DNA of 64,000 bases from Flavobacteriales bacterium (GCA_016717225.1 JADKGB010000016.1:1-64000); one strand, 5' to 3'; counted from the stretch's first letter, positions 54,266 to 63,039 are shown. Program-made: numbers and translations. The notes: generated from the letters alone by a model not told the origin.

Positions 54266-54298
54266 GAACAGTTGTGAACCGCCTGTTCACAACTGTTC
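54266..54298 (+). repeat. Perfect 14-bp palindromic hairpin
   Basis: GAACAGTTGTGAAC and GTTCACAACTGTTC are perfect inverted copies with a 5-base spacer, beginning 8 bases after the elaA stop. There is no T-run beyond it, so it may be a hairpin at the transcript end or a protein-binding palindrome ahead of the zinc-ribbon gene. Confidence 0.65.
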
Positions 54299-54362
54299 GG
54301 CTGAATACAAGGTCTGGATCATCTGTAACCCTACTTTTCGGCATAACCAAAACCCTACAACC

Positions 54363-54512
54363 ATGGCCGTTGAAGCCTACTGCGTGAAGTGTAAAGCCAA
54401 GCGCGACATGAAAGACCCCAAGGAGAACATCATGGCCAATGGCCGTAAAGCCATGAAGGGCACGTGCCCAACATGCGGTACGGGCATGTTCAAGATAATG
54501 GGTAACAAATAA
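54363..54512 (+). CDS. Small DUF5679-type zinc-ribbon protein
   Basis: A 49-residue protein starting MAVEAYCVKCKAKRDMKDPK, with two CxxC pairs (CVKC and CPTC, the second in GTCPTCGTGMFKI) that should bind one zinc ion. The pattern, including the KAMKGTCPTCG stretch, matches the small DUF5679 family. The ATG at 54363-54365 is preferred over a longer frame from 54255 because the upstream codons overlap the palindrome and show no conserved character. It is followed directly by a strong terminator. Function unknown; nucleic-acid binding is a guess based on zinc ribbons in general. Confidence 0.85.
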   Translation: MAVEAYCVKCKAKRDMKDPKENIMANGRKAMKGTCPTCGTGMFKIMGNK

Positions 54513-54532
54513 TCCTGGGTGGATCTCTTTTG

Positions 54533-54563
54533 AAAGGCCGGTGCTCTTCGCATCGGCCTTTTT
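54533..54563 (+). terminator. Rho-independent terminator
   Basis: AAAGGCCGGTGC pairs with GCATCGGCCTTT (12 bp, one G-T wobble) across a 5-base loop and runs into TTT, 20 bases after the zinc-ribbon gene stop. It ends the plus-strand transcript. The 3' A/T-rich arms could also serve minus-strand transcription from menE. Confidence 0.9.
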
Positions 54564-54906
54564 CATCGTGGGCGGGGTGGGGGGGGGGGGGCCTGTCGCT
54601 CTTCCCTTGCCTTGCTGACCTTCGTAACCGGAACGGACATGGGCTTGTTCTGTCGTTGAAATCGGGTCTATTTTGAGCAAATGGTTGATGCGCTACCCCT
54701 TGTGATGGGGTGCGGTCTGTTCGGCGCAGTGTTCTGAAGGTAAGTGGCAAAGTCACACGACGCATTGACCGCCGAGCAAATGAGCTATAGCGGCCGGGGG
54801 GGGGTTGCGGGTTCATCGGTTTGATCCTTTGCTGCATCGTTCTGGTGAAAGCACTGGAAAAACGACACGCATCGATCGAGATCCATTTCGGCCAGAAAGC
54901 CTGAAA
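54564..54906. other. Intergenic region with long G tracts
   Basis: The 343 bases between the terminator and menE contain no gene that I can support and no tRNA-like fold. Two G runs stand out (13 G at 54579-54591 and 9 G at 54796-54804), along with a small hairpin ACCCC / GGGGT around 54690-54715. The G runs could be real or a homopolymer artefact. Confidence 0.6.
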
Positions 54907-56004
54907 TTACTGCTTGTCCACCAGCGCGAGTGTACGCGCACGCTCGATCTTTCCGCTGCTCGTCCGAACAAATTCCCGAAGCGATATCACCCGGCGTGGG
55001 CGCTCATGATCATAGAGCAGTCCGTTCAATCCATGCAATGCATCCTGCGGGACCTTGCCATTGTCGTTGCCCGTTTCAACCAACAAGACAACGCTTTGGC
55101 CTAATCGCTCATCGGGCAGTGCTGCGAAGAAATGCGGGTATGGCACTACACCTGCGGTAACCGCCTCCAATCGCTCCGGATGGATCTTGCGGCCTCCGCT
55201 GAGTATCACATGGTCGTGCCGACCGAGCCATCGGAAGCGGCGCTCATCGATCAGTTCAACCAGGTCATTGGTGATGCGTTCTGGCACAGAAAGGTGCGGC
55301 GCTCGTATGATCAAACAACCTCGCGCATCAATGGCGAACGACACTTCTCCAATAGCCGTGAACTCTTCCGATGCCTGACTCCCGTTCAGCTCGCGCAGTG
55401 CAACATGTGTCACCGTTTCCGTACTGCCATATCCAAGCACGACGCGTGTACGCAAACCTTGAGTTCTAGCGATCAAAGCTTCACTCACCGGACCGCCTCC
55501 AAGGAGGATCATATCGAACTGCTCTTCCACACGCGCTGCATCATGCTGCAATGCCGTGTGCAATTGCATGGGTACCATGGCTGCGAATTTGAACCGGTCA
55601 GGGACGAGCAAATTCCGAAGCACTCCCCCGCGCGGATCGATCGCGTGCATATCCAGCCCCAGCAACATCGCGCGCACCACCATCATTTTCCCACCGATGA
55701 ACTCGCACGGCAGGCATAACAGCGTGCGATCGCCCTTCTGCAGGCCGAAAGTTGTTCGGGTCAATTCCGCGCTCGCTTGAAGATCCGCCTTCGAAATACT
55801 CAGTGCCTTCGGCGCGCCAGTAGTGCCACTGGTTCGTGTATTGAATGTTCCGGCTCCCGTACACAATTCGCGAAGCGTTAAGCGGAGATCACTTGCCCAT
55901 GCGGCTCCACGCTGCCCTTTCACCAGGTCATCGGCCCAATGCAGGATCGCCTCTCCCGAATACGGAATGCCATCGATGATGAGGTTCTTGAACGATGTCG
56001 GCAT
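54907..56004 (-). CDS. menE: o-Succinylbenzoate-CoA ligase
   Basis: AMP-forming ligase that activates o-succinylbenzoate with CoA in menaquinone synthesis. The start at ATG 56002-56004 gives MPTSFKNLIIDGIPYSG, 365 residues; an upstream TTG would add 11. Motifs of the adenylate-forming superfamily are present: TSGTTGAPKALSISK (phosphate loop), GYGSTETVTHVA, HVILSGGRKIHPERLEAV and the catalytic Lys in RTSSGKIERA. It is shorter than many AMP-binding enzymes, as is usual for Bacteroidota MenE. It is the last gene of the men operon, 60 bases after menC. Confidence 0.92.
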   Translation of the reverse strand: MPTSFKNLIIDGIPYSGEAILHWADDLVKGQRGAAWASDLRLTLRELCTGAGTFNTRTSGTTGAPKALSISKADLQASAELTRTTFGLQKGDRTLLCLPCEFIGGKMMVVRAMLLGLDMHAIDPRGGVLRNLLVPDRFKFAAMVPMQLHTALQHDAARVEEQFDMILLGGGPVSEALIARTQGLRTRVVLGYGSTETVTHVALRELNGSQASEEFTAIGEVSFAIDARGCLIIRAPHLSVPERITNDLVELIDERRFRWLGRHDHVILSGGRKIHPERLEAVTAGVVPYPHFFAALPDERLGQSVVLLVETGNDNGKVPQDALHGLNGLLYDHERPRRVISLREFVRTSSGKIERARTLALVDKQ

Positions 56005-56064
56005 TCGGTTGACCAAGGCCTTGCAATGGCGACCCAATGTAGGTCACCTTCAACATTGGTTCGT

Positions 56065-57121
56065 TCACCCCAGGATCGAAGACAAGTCCCAGTCCTTTTC
56101 AGGCAAGTATCGAAGTTCGCCTTTGGCTGCCTTCAGCGGCGATGGAATATTGTTCGCGTACACATTTCCTGTTCCCAACCCTTGTGGCATACTCACGTTC
56201 AAGGTGGCCACCCATTGCGCGATCGCGTTCAAGCCAATGCTGCTTTCCAACGCGCTCGTAACCCACCATCCGATACTTCGTTCTTTCGCGAGATCGATCC
56301 ATTCTTTCGAAGCCGTCCAACCACCTACAAGGCTGGGCTTGATGACGATGAAGCTCGGTTTGACATTGTCCAGAAGGTCGATCTTCGCTTGACGTGAATT
56401 GAGGCCGATGAGTTCCTCGTCCAACGCGATAGGTATTGGTGACCTTTCGCAGAGATCACTCATCACTTCGAACAGGCCCGGCGCCACAGGCTGCTCGATA
56501 CTCTCCACTTGCAGATCGGCGAGGCGCTGTAAAACGCCCATCGCGTTGCGGTTATCGAACGCGCCGTTAGCATCCACGCGCAGCGCAATGTCCTTCGAAC
56601 TGAATTCTGCACGCACGCTCTTCAGCAATTCCAATTCATCCTCAATGCCAATGGCCCCGATCTTCATTTTCACCGTGGTGAAGCCGGCCGCGATCTGCTC
56701 CCGGATCCGCTGCTTCATGGTGGACTTGTCGCCCATCCATACCAAACCGTTGATCGGGATGCCTTGCTTACCTATGGTGAATTCTGAAGGGTAGAGGATC
56801 TTGCTGCCGCTCGAGTCGAGATCCTGCAGACATTGTTCCACTGCGAAGCGCACGCTGGGGACATCAACAAGATCATCGCCCAATCGCTGATGCCAGTTCG
56901 ATGTATCAAGGCAAAGCTCCAGCAACTTGCTCTTCACATCCGCCGGGAACTCTTTGCTGTGGCCGGGAAAGAGCGCTGCTTCGCCGATGCCTTTCACTTC
57001 TGGCCGTTCGCTGTGCCAAGCAATGAGGTACCAGACTTTGCGATCGGTGATCACGCCCTTTGCTCGTCCCCAGTTCGAAGCGGGGATGCAGCGTGTGTTC
57101 GATCCAGCGAGCGCGAAGCAT
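56065..57121 (-). CDS. menC: o-Succinylbenzoate synthase, interrupted by a single-base frameshift
   Basis: Enolase-superfamily enzyme that dehydrates SHCHC to o-succinylbenzoate. Seen are TVKMKIGAIG (catalytic KxK), RVDANGAFDN, VESIEQPVAPG, IALDEELIG and FIVIKPSLVGGW, the metal ligands and second Lys in the expected order. The main frame runs 56065-57054 without a proper start (only a GTG). The missing N-terminus, MLRARWIEHTLHPRFELGTS then KG, lies in the neighbouring frame from an ATG at 57119-57121 that directly follows the menA stop. One extra base in AAAGGG at 57056-57061 accounts for the break. As menC is needed for menaquinone, a sequencing error is more likely than a true mutation. Confidence 0.88.
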
Positions 57122-58036
57122 TCACCAAAAGAATAGGCCGAAGGAAAAGAGAATTGCCGTGAAGAAGGTGCCCAGCGCCAACACTTTCAACTGAGGGTCC
57201 AGGTCGCGGGGCTCTGCCGTGCGCCACACCTTCACCAGATGTAGGAGCGGAAGAAACAAAGCGGGCAGATAGATCCATTGCAACGGGCTGCGTGTACCGA
57301 GCAAGGTGAACATAAGGAGGCAAACCACACCGCCCACCACTAGGAACGTGTGATAGACCCGCGCGTTCGCACTACCCATGCGCACCACCAGTGTGCGCTT
57401 GCCGCTGGCCTCGTCGTTGTGGATGTCGCGCATGTTGTTCACGTTCAATACGCCGGTGCTCAACAATCCGAAGGCCACCGCCGGTAACAACACCGCTGGA
57501 TGAAAGCCCCTAGTGTGCAGGTAGAACGTGCCACATACGCCCACGATACCGAAGAACAGGAACACGCTCAAATCGCCAAGCCCCGCGTAACCATATGGGT
57601 TTTTCCCGAAGGTGTATTTGACCGCAGCGCCGATGGCCGCAAGGCCGAGAAGCAGAAATGCCAATGTCTGCATGGTAAGGCCAAGCGCCATGGTTATCAG
57701 CGCGCAACCAGTGATGAAGGCCAGCGCACCACAGATCAGCATCGCTCGCTTCATCGCCGCCGTCGATATAGCACCACTCTGCACCGCCCTTTGCGGACCC
57801 ACACGCGCCTCATTGTCCGTGCCATGCTGATGATCACCGAGATCATTGGCGAGGTTGCTGAGGATCTGTAGGAGGATCGCGGTGAGCAAGGCAAGGATGA
57901 GGATCGTGGGTCTGAACGCTGGCGGTCCAACGTATGTGGCACCATCAGCAACATGGGCCAACGCACTTCCTACCAAAATGCTGCTCACGGCCAATGGCAG
58001 TGTGCGCAGGCGGAAGGCGGACAGCCAGTGTTTCAC
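57122..58036 (-). CDS. menA: 1,4-Dihydroxy-2-naphthoate octaprenyltransferase
   Basis: UbiA-family membrane prenyltransferase that attaches the polyprenyl chain to DHNA. The start is a GTG at 58034-58036 that overlaps the menB stop (GTGA), giving 304 residues. The frame is open upstream but the extra translation is an antisense-like shadow of menB. The first Asp-rich motif NLANDLGDHQHGTDNE and the second NNMRDIHNDEASGKRTL bind the prenyl diphosphate through magnesium. Several hydrophobic helices follow the typical pattern (LILALLTAILLQILSNLAND, AMLICGALAFITGCALI and others). It sits between menB and menC. Confidence 0.93.
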   Translation of the reverse strand: MKHWLSAFRLRTLPLAVSSILVGSALAHVADGATYVGPPAFRPTILILALLTAILLQILSNLANDLGDHQHGTDNEARVGPQRAVQSGAISTAAMKRAMLICGALAFITGCALITMALGLTMQTLAFLLLGLAAIGAAVKYTFGKNPYGYAGLGDLSVFLFFGIVGVCGTFYLHTRGFHPAVLLPAVAFGLLSTGVLNVNNMRDIHNDEASGKRTLVVRMGSANARVYHTFLVVGGVVCLLMFTLLGTRSPLQWIYLPALFLPLLHLVKVWRTAEPRDLDPQLKVLALGTFFTAILFSFGLFFW

Positions 58037-58851
58037 GGAAACTTCGGGAACTGCTCGAAGTTCGGCGTCCGATCCTCCATGAACGCATTGCGGCCTTCTT
58101 GCGATTCGTCCATGAGGTAGTACATCAGTGTGGCATCTCCCGCGAACTCCATCAGGCCGCGCTGGCCATCGAGTTCGGCGTTCAGGCCCCGCTTGATCAT
58201 GCGCAAGGCCATGGGGCTGCGTTGCAACATGATCTTGCACCACTCCACTGTTGTGTCCTCCAACTCGGCGAGCGGCACCACCTTGTTCACCATGCCCATG
58301 TCTTCGGCCTCCTTGGCGGAGTATTGCAGGCAGAGGAACCAGATCTCCCGCGCTTTTTTCTGCCCGACATGTCGCGCCAGATAGCTTGATCCGAAGCCCG
58401 CATCGAAGCTGCCCACTTTGGGACCGGTCTGCCCAAAACGTGCGTGGTCCGCGGCGATCGTAAGATCGCACACAACGTGCAGCACATGTCCACCGCCGAT
58501 CGCGTATCCATTCACCATGGCCACGACGGGCTTGGGTATCTCCCGGATCTTCTTGTGCATGTCCAGGATGTTCAGTCGCGGAACTCCATCGGCGCCCACA
58601 TATCCTCCTCGGCCTTTCACATTCTGATCTCCACCACTGCAGAATGCTTTGTCACCTTCACCGGTGATCACAACCACACCGATGCGCTGGTCCTCGCGGG
58701 CGAGCTCCATCGCATCGATCATCTCCTTGGTCGTTTCCGGGCGGAAGGCGTTGTATACCTGTGGCCGGTTGATGGTGATCTTGCCGATGCCTTCGAAATA
58801 CTCGTAGCGGATGTCGGTGTATTCCTTGATGGGGGTCCAATTCCTTCTCAT
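58033..58851 (-). CDS. menB: 1,4-Dihydroxy-2-naphthoyl-CoA synthase
   Basis: Crotonase-fold enzyme that cyclises o-succinylbenzoyl-CoA to DHNA-CoA. The 272 residues match the family length. Signatures include INRPQVYNAFRPETTKEM, FCSGGDQNVKGRGGYVG, VNGYAIGGGHVLHVVCDLTI and GPKVGSFDAGFGSSYLAR, with the catalytic Asp in SFDAGFG and the MenB-type loop before LNILDMHKKIR. The gene follows menD after a 62-base gap that holds a palindromic repeat, and overlaps menA by 4 bases. Confidence 0.96.
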   Translation of the reverse strand: MRRNWTPIKEYTDIRYEYFEGIGKITINRPQVYNAFRPETTKEMIDAMELAREDQRIGVVVITGEGDKAFCSGGDQNVKGRGGYVGADGVPRLNILDMHKKIREIPKPVVAMVNGYAIGGGHVLHVVCDLTIAADHARFGQTGPKVGSFDAGFGSSYLARHVGQKKAREIWFLCLQYSAKEAEDMGMVNKVVPLAELEDTTVEWCKIMLQRSPMALRMIKRGLNAELDGQRGLMEFAGDATLMYYLMDESQEGRNAFMEDRTPNFEQFPKFP

Positions 58852-58872
58852 GGCTCGTTGGGATGATTTGTC

Positions 58873-58893
58873 ATTCCGGGCTTGACCCGGGAT
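58873..58893. repeat. Short palindromic repeat in the menD-menB gap
   Basis: The stretch around CCGGGCTTGACCCGG (5-bp arms with flanking partial complementarity) resembles the CCCGGGTCAAGCCCGG-type intergenic palindromes seen in many bacterial genomes. It lies inside the men transcript, between menD stop and menB start, and could affect mRNA processing. Confidence 0.5.
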
Positions 58894-58913
58894 CGCGCTC
58901 GAACACTATCATG

Positions 58914-60596
58914 CTAGTCGCGCAGCTTTTTGAAATAATCACGCAGCACCTGGGGTGAGGTGAGCGCATTGGTCGTGATGTGAAGCACCGCCGGTTTGCT
59001 GTGCGTCGCATAAAGCTTGTCCAATCCTTGCAACAGCGATGCTTCATCGTTCGCATGGTAGTATGGCAGATCGTAGCTCTTCACCAGCTTCTCGATGTCT
59101 CGGGTGTGCGGCGCTTCGAACCACTTGAGTAGTTCAGCATCCTGGTCCGGCCCATCGATGTACCGGAAGATGTTGCCGCCACCGTTGTCAATGACGATCA
59201 CCTTCAGTAATGGCGACAGATGTTCGTTCCAGAACGCATTGCTATCATAACAGAACGCTGTATCGCCAGTGATAAGGGTGGTAAGCTTCTGTGTTACATG
59301 CACCGCACCCACGGCCGTGCTTGTACACCCATCGATACCGCTCGTGCCCCGGTTGCCGAACCAACGATGTGCGCGAACGCGATCGAACAGCTGCACATAC
59401 CGGGCAGGCGTGCTATTGGCCACGTGTACGTCGCTGTCACCGGGAATGCGGTCATTCAATGTATTGAACACCGTGAGGTCGCAGAAAGGCGCCGCGCCGA
59501 TGAGCCGGTTGTGTAGACCACGCACACGTTCATCGACCATTTTCCATGCTTCGTGATAGATGCTGTCGTTGCCTTTCAAAGAACCCGTGATCTGTGCGAA
59601 GAAGACCTCGGGTGACACGGCAATGTCATGCGTGAGACTCTGGTATGTGTCGAAATGCCGCTGGCCGAGGTCGACATTCCAATGCTGTTCGGGCTTCCAT
59701 TTCCGCAACAACGATTTCACACGTTTGCCGACAATGGCGCCCCCGAAAGTGATCAGCAGGTCGGGTTTCAGATCGCTCTCGTTCTTCTCGGTCACGCCTT
59801 CGATCGCACGATGGCTGCACGTGATCAAGGAGGGATCGTCGAGGTTGCTCATGGCCTCCGTATGAACCGTGACCTGTGGCAATGAGGCGAACACTTGCAA
59901 CTGCTTCTTCAATCCCTCGCTCCACACCCCTTGCCCGGCTATCACCATCACCTTCAAACTTGTTGAAAGTTGATGAACGAGCCACCGTGCATGATCCGGA
60001 AGAATGAAAGACTCCGTCATCACCGGTGCTATGAGCCTTGAACCTCCGACCATCCCGGTAGTTCCGTACAACGGTTCCGCGAACGGCACGTTCACATGAA
60101 CAGGGCCAGGCACAGGCAACAATGTCGAGTCGATCGCTTCGTTGATCAACCTACCACAGTGCCAACGAGATAGATCATCGCTCGAGTTCCTCGGAAGTTG
60201 AATGCTCCGCTTCACGTGCAATGCGAGCACATCCTTTTGTCGGATCGCCTGCCCTTCACCTTGGTCAACCCATTCCTCAGGACGATCCGCCGTGATCACC
60301 AACAGCGGCACGCGCTGGTAGAACGCCTCAGCTATTGCCGGACCGAAATTCAAGATCGCACTTCCACTGGTGCAGATCAATGCCACCGGTGCGTGGAGTT
60401 GCTGCGCCATGCCCAATGCGAAGAACGCTGCACTGCGCTCGTCAATAACCTGCAGGCATGTGATGTCCTGGTGTGCGTTGAAGGCGATAACCAGCGGAGC
60501 GCTGCGCGATCCAGGACTGATCACCGCATGGTGAACCCCTTTTGCAGCGCACAAGCGTGCGAGTTCAGCGGCGGCGAAATGATCACTTGTGCGCAT
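58914..60596 (-). CDS. menD: 2-Succinyl-5-enolpyruvyl-6-hydroxy-3-cyclohexene-1-carboxylate synthase
   Basis: Thiamine-diphosphate enzyme that joins isochorismate and 2-oxoglutarate, the committed step of menaquinone synthesis. The 560-residue protein has the MenD N-terminus (HAVISPGSRSAPLVIAF), the catalytic Glu in QVIDERSAAFFALGMAQ, TSGSAILNFGPAIAEAFYQR, ITADRPEEWVDQGEGQAIRQ and a C-terminal ThDP site with FGNRGTSGIDGCTSTAVGA, TGDTAFCYDSNAFWN and VIDNGGGNIFRYI. It follows the menF gene after 22 bases. Confidence 0.96.
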   Translation of the reverse strand: MRTSDHFAAAELARLCAAKGVHHAVISPGSRSAPLVIAFNAHQDITCLQVIDERSAAFFALGMAQQLHAPVALICTSGSAILNFGPAIAEAFYQRVPLLVITADRPEEWVDQGEGQAIRQKDVLALHVKRSIQLPRNSSDDLSRWHCGRLINEAIDSTLLPVPGPVHVNVPFAEPLYGTTGMVGGSRLIAPVMTESFILPDHARWLVHQLSTSLKVMVIAGQGVWSEGLKKQLQVFASLPQVTVHTEAMSNLDDPSLITCSHRAIEGVTEKNESDLKPDLLITFGGAIVGKRVKSLLRKWKPEQHWNVDLGQRHFDTYQSLTHDIAVSPEVFFAQITGSLKGNDSIYHEAWKMVDERVRGLHNRLIGAAPFCDLTVFNTLNDRIPGDSDVHVANSTPARYVQLFDRVRAHRWFGNRGTSGIDGCTSTAVGAVHVTQKLTTLITGDTAFCYDSNAFWNEHLSPLLKVIVIDNGGGNIFRYIDGPDQDAELLKWFEAPHTRDIEKLVKSYDLPYYHANDEASLLQGLDKLYATHSKPAVLHITTNALTSPQVLRDYFKKLRD

Positions 60597-60618
60597 CAGG
60601 GCGCGAATGTACCGGGCA

Positions 60619-61719
60619 CTACTTCAGCGCCGCGATCGGGCGCAACCACGTCTGCGCCTTTTGCTCGGTCTCGTTCCATTCCGCTCCGGCTTCACTGCCT
60701 GCTGTAATACCTGCACCAACGTACAATGTGGCGCTGTCGGCAAAAACGCGCATGCACCGGATGTTCACGAACAATTCAGTGACCTCATCGGGACTCCAAG
60801 GCCCCCAGAATCCAGCGTACAACTCGCGATCATGCTTTTCGTGCTTTGCAATGAACGCTCGGGCTTTGGCCTTGGGCGTACCGCAAACAGCAGGTGTCGG
60901 ATGCAAGGCAAGTACCACCTCCCCCAAAGTACGAGTACCCAGGTCCGCATGGATGGTCGTGCGCAAATGAGCAACATGGCCCGCACGTATCACCTCCGGA
61001 CCGTGAACGGCAACCTCGCCCAACTCCATTTCCAAGAAGGAATGGAGCACACTTTCAGCAACCAGAACTTGTTCGTTCCGCTCCTTTTCGCCCCAATCAT
61101 GTGGGGTTTCCGGTGCGCTCGCAACGGGCATGGTACCGGCCAGCGCATCCACCCGGACCCGATCTTCTTCTTCGTAGACGAGCCGTTCCGGTGAAGCACC
61201 GATCCATGTTCCGTGCAGCGGAGTATTCACCATGGCGACGAAGGCTTCTGGATGGTCGTGCATTGCACTGACGAACAAGTCCCGAAGCGAAGCTCTATCG
61301 AGTTTTGTGGATAGCGTGCGGGAAAGGACGACCTTCTGCAGATCCCCGGCCGCCAGAACGGCTTTGGCTTCGGCGATGGACTGTTTGAAAACCACGGGGT
61401 CGGTGGCTTGGGCCGGTCGATCGCTCGACAAAGCGGAACCTATGCAATCCTCCAAGACGGAGATATCAGGTCCGAGCCCACCGAACTGAAGTTCAACGTC
61501 AGACCGAATGAAGGGAATGCGATCATCCGTCATATTGAACGGGGCGATCACGAAAGCCTCGTTCAATTCCAGGAGCAAGGCGCCATCAATGTGTTCGATG
61601 TCCGGTGTCCTTTGCGCCCATATCTCAGCCGGTTGGCCGGGCCTGCGGAACGCCGCGAAGGTGAGCCCCTTGTTCAAGCAAACACTCAATGCTTCACGGA
61701 GTGATGGATCAACGCTCAT
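60619..61719 (-). CDS. menF: Isochorismate synthase
   Basis: Chorismate-utilising enzyme producing isochorismate for menaquinone. The 366-residue length fits the single-domain EntC/MenF type. Typical segments are KAVLAAGDLQKVVLSRTLST, WIGASPERLVY, VDALAGTMPVA, KERNEQVLVAESVLHSF, LHPTPAVCGTPKAKA and the ending ELYAGFWGPW with VNIRCMRVFADSATLYVGAG. Its ATG overlaps the menI stop (ATGA). Location at the head of the men operon supports menF rather than a siderophore EntC role. Confidence 0.92.
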   Translation of the reverse strand: MSVDPSLREALSVCLNKGLTFAAFRRPGQPAEIWAQRTPDIEHIDGALLLELNEAFVIAPFNMTDDRIPFIRSDVELQFGGLGPDISVLEDCIGSALSSDRPAQATDPVVFKQSIAEAKAVLAAGDLQKVVLSRTLSTKLDRASLRDLFVSAMHDHPEAFVAMVNTPLHGTWIGASPERLVYEEEDRVRVDALAGTMPVASAPETPHDWGEKERNEQVLVAESVLHSFLEMELGEVAVHGPEVIRAGHVAHLRTTIHADLGTRTLGEVVLALHPTPAVCGTPKAKARAFIAKHEKHDRELYAGFWGPWSPDEVTELFVNIRCMRVFADSATLYVGAGITAGSEAGAEWNETEQKAQTWLRPIAALK

Positions 61720-62135
61720 GGTTTTCTATCAATGATCAAATTCGTAAGGCGGCACACAGCCACCAATTCGTTCTTATCGTTGGTCACTTGGATATCCCAC
61801 ACATGAGTGGCCCGCCCCTTATGAAGGAGCCTACCCGTGGCTTTGACCATTCCCGATCGTACACTTTTGATGTGGTTCGCATTCACCTCGATCCCCACGA
61901 CCGCTTGCTTTTCGGCGTCGACCAGCAAATAACTGCACGTACTGCCAAGCGATTCGGCCAAGGCTACCGTGGCCCCTCCGTGAAGCGAACCCATGGGCTG
62001 ATGCGTCCTGGCTTCTACAGCCATGGTGGCTGCAACCGTACCTGGTGCACTCTGAACCAGTTCAATTCCCAAGGTCTCCATCAACGTCCCTTTGAAAAAG
62101 GTGTTGCCGATAGCGATCTGTTCCGTGGTCAACAT
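61716..62135 (-). CDS. menI: Hotdog-fold thioesterase, probable DHNA-CoA hydrolase
   Basis: A 139-residue PaaI/4HBT-type hotdog protein: GIELVQSAPGTVAATMAVEA, HQPMGSLHGGATVALAESLG (the HGG active-site stretch), GIEVNANHIKSVRSG and KATGRLLHKGRATHVWDIQV. Hotdog thioesterases encoded in men operons release DHNA from DHNA-CoA after MenB, so that role is inferred from context. The gene is first in the men operon, divergent from the response regulator, with its promoter in the 68-base gap. A general acyl-CoA thioesterase is the alternative. Confidence 0.8.
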   Translation of the reverse strand: MLTTEQIAIGNTFFKGTLMETLGIELVQSAPGTVAATMAVEARTHQPMGSLHGGATVALAESLGSTCSYLLVDAEKQAVVGIEVNANHIKSVRSGMVKATGRLLHKGRATHVWDIQVTNDKNELVAVCRLTNLIIDRKP

Positions 62136-62203
62136 GTTCGGGCGAAAGTACCCCTGTTCTCCTCACCCGGAAGACCGGGGTGTGCCATCTTCGCCGTCCA
62201 CAA

Positions 62204-62902
62204 ATGACCGCATACAAAAAACGCCTGCTTTTGGTCGAGGACGAAGAGACGCTTCGGTCGACCCTTCGCCTGAATTTCGAACTTGAAGGTTATAGTGTTA
62301 CCACCGCTGTTCGGGGAAGTGAGGCCTTGGAGCGCATCCGTGGGGCGCGATTCGATGTGATCGTGCTCGATGTGATGCTGCCGGATGTGGACGGCTTTAC
62401 GATCTGCGAAACAATAAGACTTGAGGGCAACACTACGCCCGTGCTCTTTCTCACGGCTCGCACCCTGCCCCAGGAACGCATTCGAGGTCTTCGTTCTGGC
62501 GACGACTACCTCGGTAAGCCCTTCGATCTGGAGGAATTGCTCCTTCGGGTGGGCAAATTGATGACCCGGGGTCTCGAAGCCAGCTCCGGCATTGGGCCTA
62601 CGCAGCGGTCTTTCGGGACCAATCAGGTGGATTTTGAGTCCTACGACGTAGTTGGACAGCGTGGCGTGGTGAAGCGATTGACCCAGCGCGAGATCCTATT
62701 GCTTAAACTCCTGATGGACAGGGAAAATGAGGTCGTCAGCCGAGAGGAGATCCTTCAAAAGGTTTGGGGCTATGATGTCTTCCCGACCACACGAACCATT
62801 GATAATTTCATCGTGGCCTTCCGCAAGTACTTCGAACCGGACCCTAAGCTGCCGCGGCACTTCCACTCCATTCGTGGGGTGGGGTACAAGTTCACGTCCT
62901 GA
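62204..62902 (+). CDS. OmpR/PhoB-family response regulator
   Basis: A 232-residue two-component transcription factor from the ATG at 62204-62206. The receiver domain has the acidic pair in LLLVEDEE, phosphoacceptor Asp56 in VIVLDVMLPDVDGF, the Thr/Ser position in LFLTARTLPQ and Lys in YLGKPFDLEELL. The C-terminal winged-helix domain has LTQREILLLKLLMDRENEV, LQKVWGYDVFPTTRTIDNFI and the closing HSIRGVGYKFTS. No histidine kinase gene is adjacent within the window, so the signal is unknown. It reads away from the men operon. Confidence 0.93.
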   Translation: MTAYKKRLLLVEDEETLRSTLRLNFELEGYSVTTAVRGSEALERIRGARFDVIVLDVMLPDVDGFTICETIRLEGNTTPVLFLTARTLPQERIRGLRSGDDYLGKPFDLEELLLRVGKLMTRGLEASSGIGPTQRSFGTNQVDFESYDVVGQRGVVKRLTQREILLLKLLMDRENEVVSREEILQKVWGYDVFPTTRTIDNFIVAFRKYFEPDPKLPRHFHSIRGVGYKFTS

Positions 62903-63013
62903 TATATTTTCAACACAGCGGCAACCCTTCCAAGGTGCCTGCGTCTTGGGGTTGTCTACGGTCTTCCTTTCGACCATGACACTGGTTCCATTCAAATCCT
63001 TGCAGGTTTCCGC

Positions 63014-63039
63014 ACAGGGGCTTCTTCGGAGGCCCCTGT
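63014..63039 (+). terminator. Hairpin between the regulator and the T9SS protein gene
   Basis: ACAGGGGC and GCCCCTGT form a perfect 8-bp stem with a 10-base loop, 112 bases after the regulator stop. A modest TTCGGTTTG follows. It is a plausible terminator. The rest of the 289-base gap has no gene I can support and should hold the promoter of the next gene. Confidence 0.5.

Noticed and set aside
57122..58471. Extended menA reading from 58471 (449 residues)
   Set aside because: The first 145 residues are an off-frame reading of menB; the GTG at 58036 overlapping the menB stop gives the normal MenA length.
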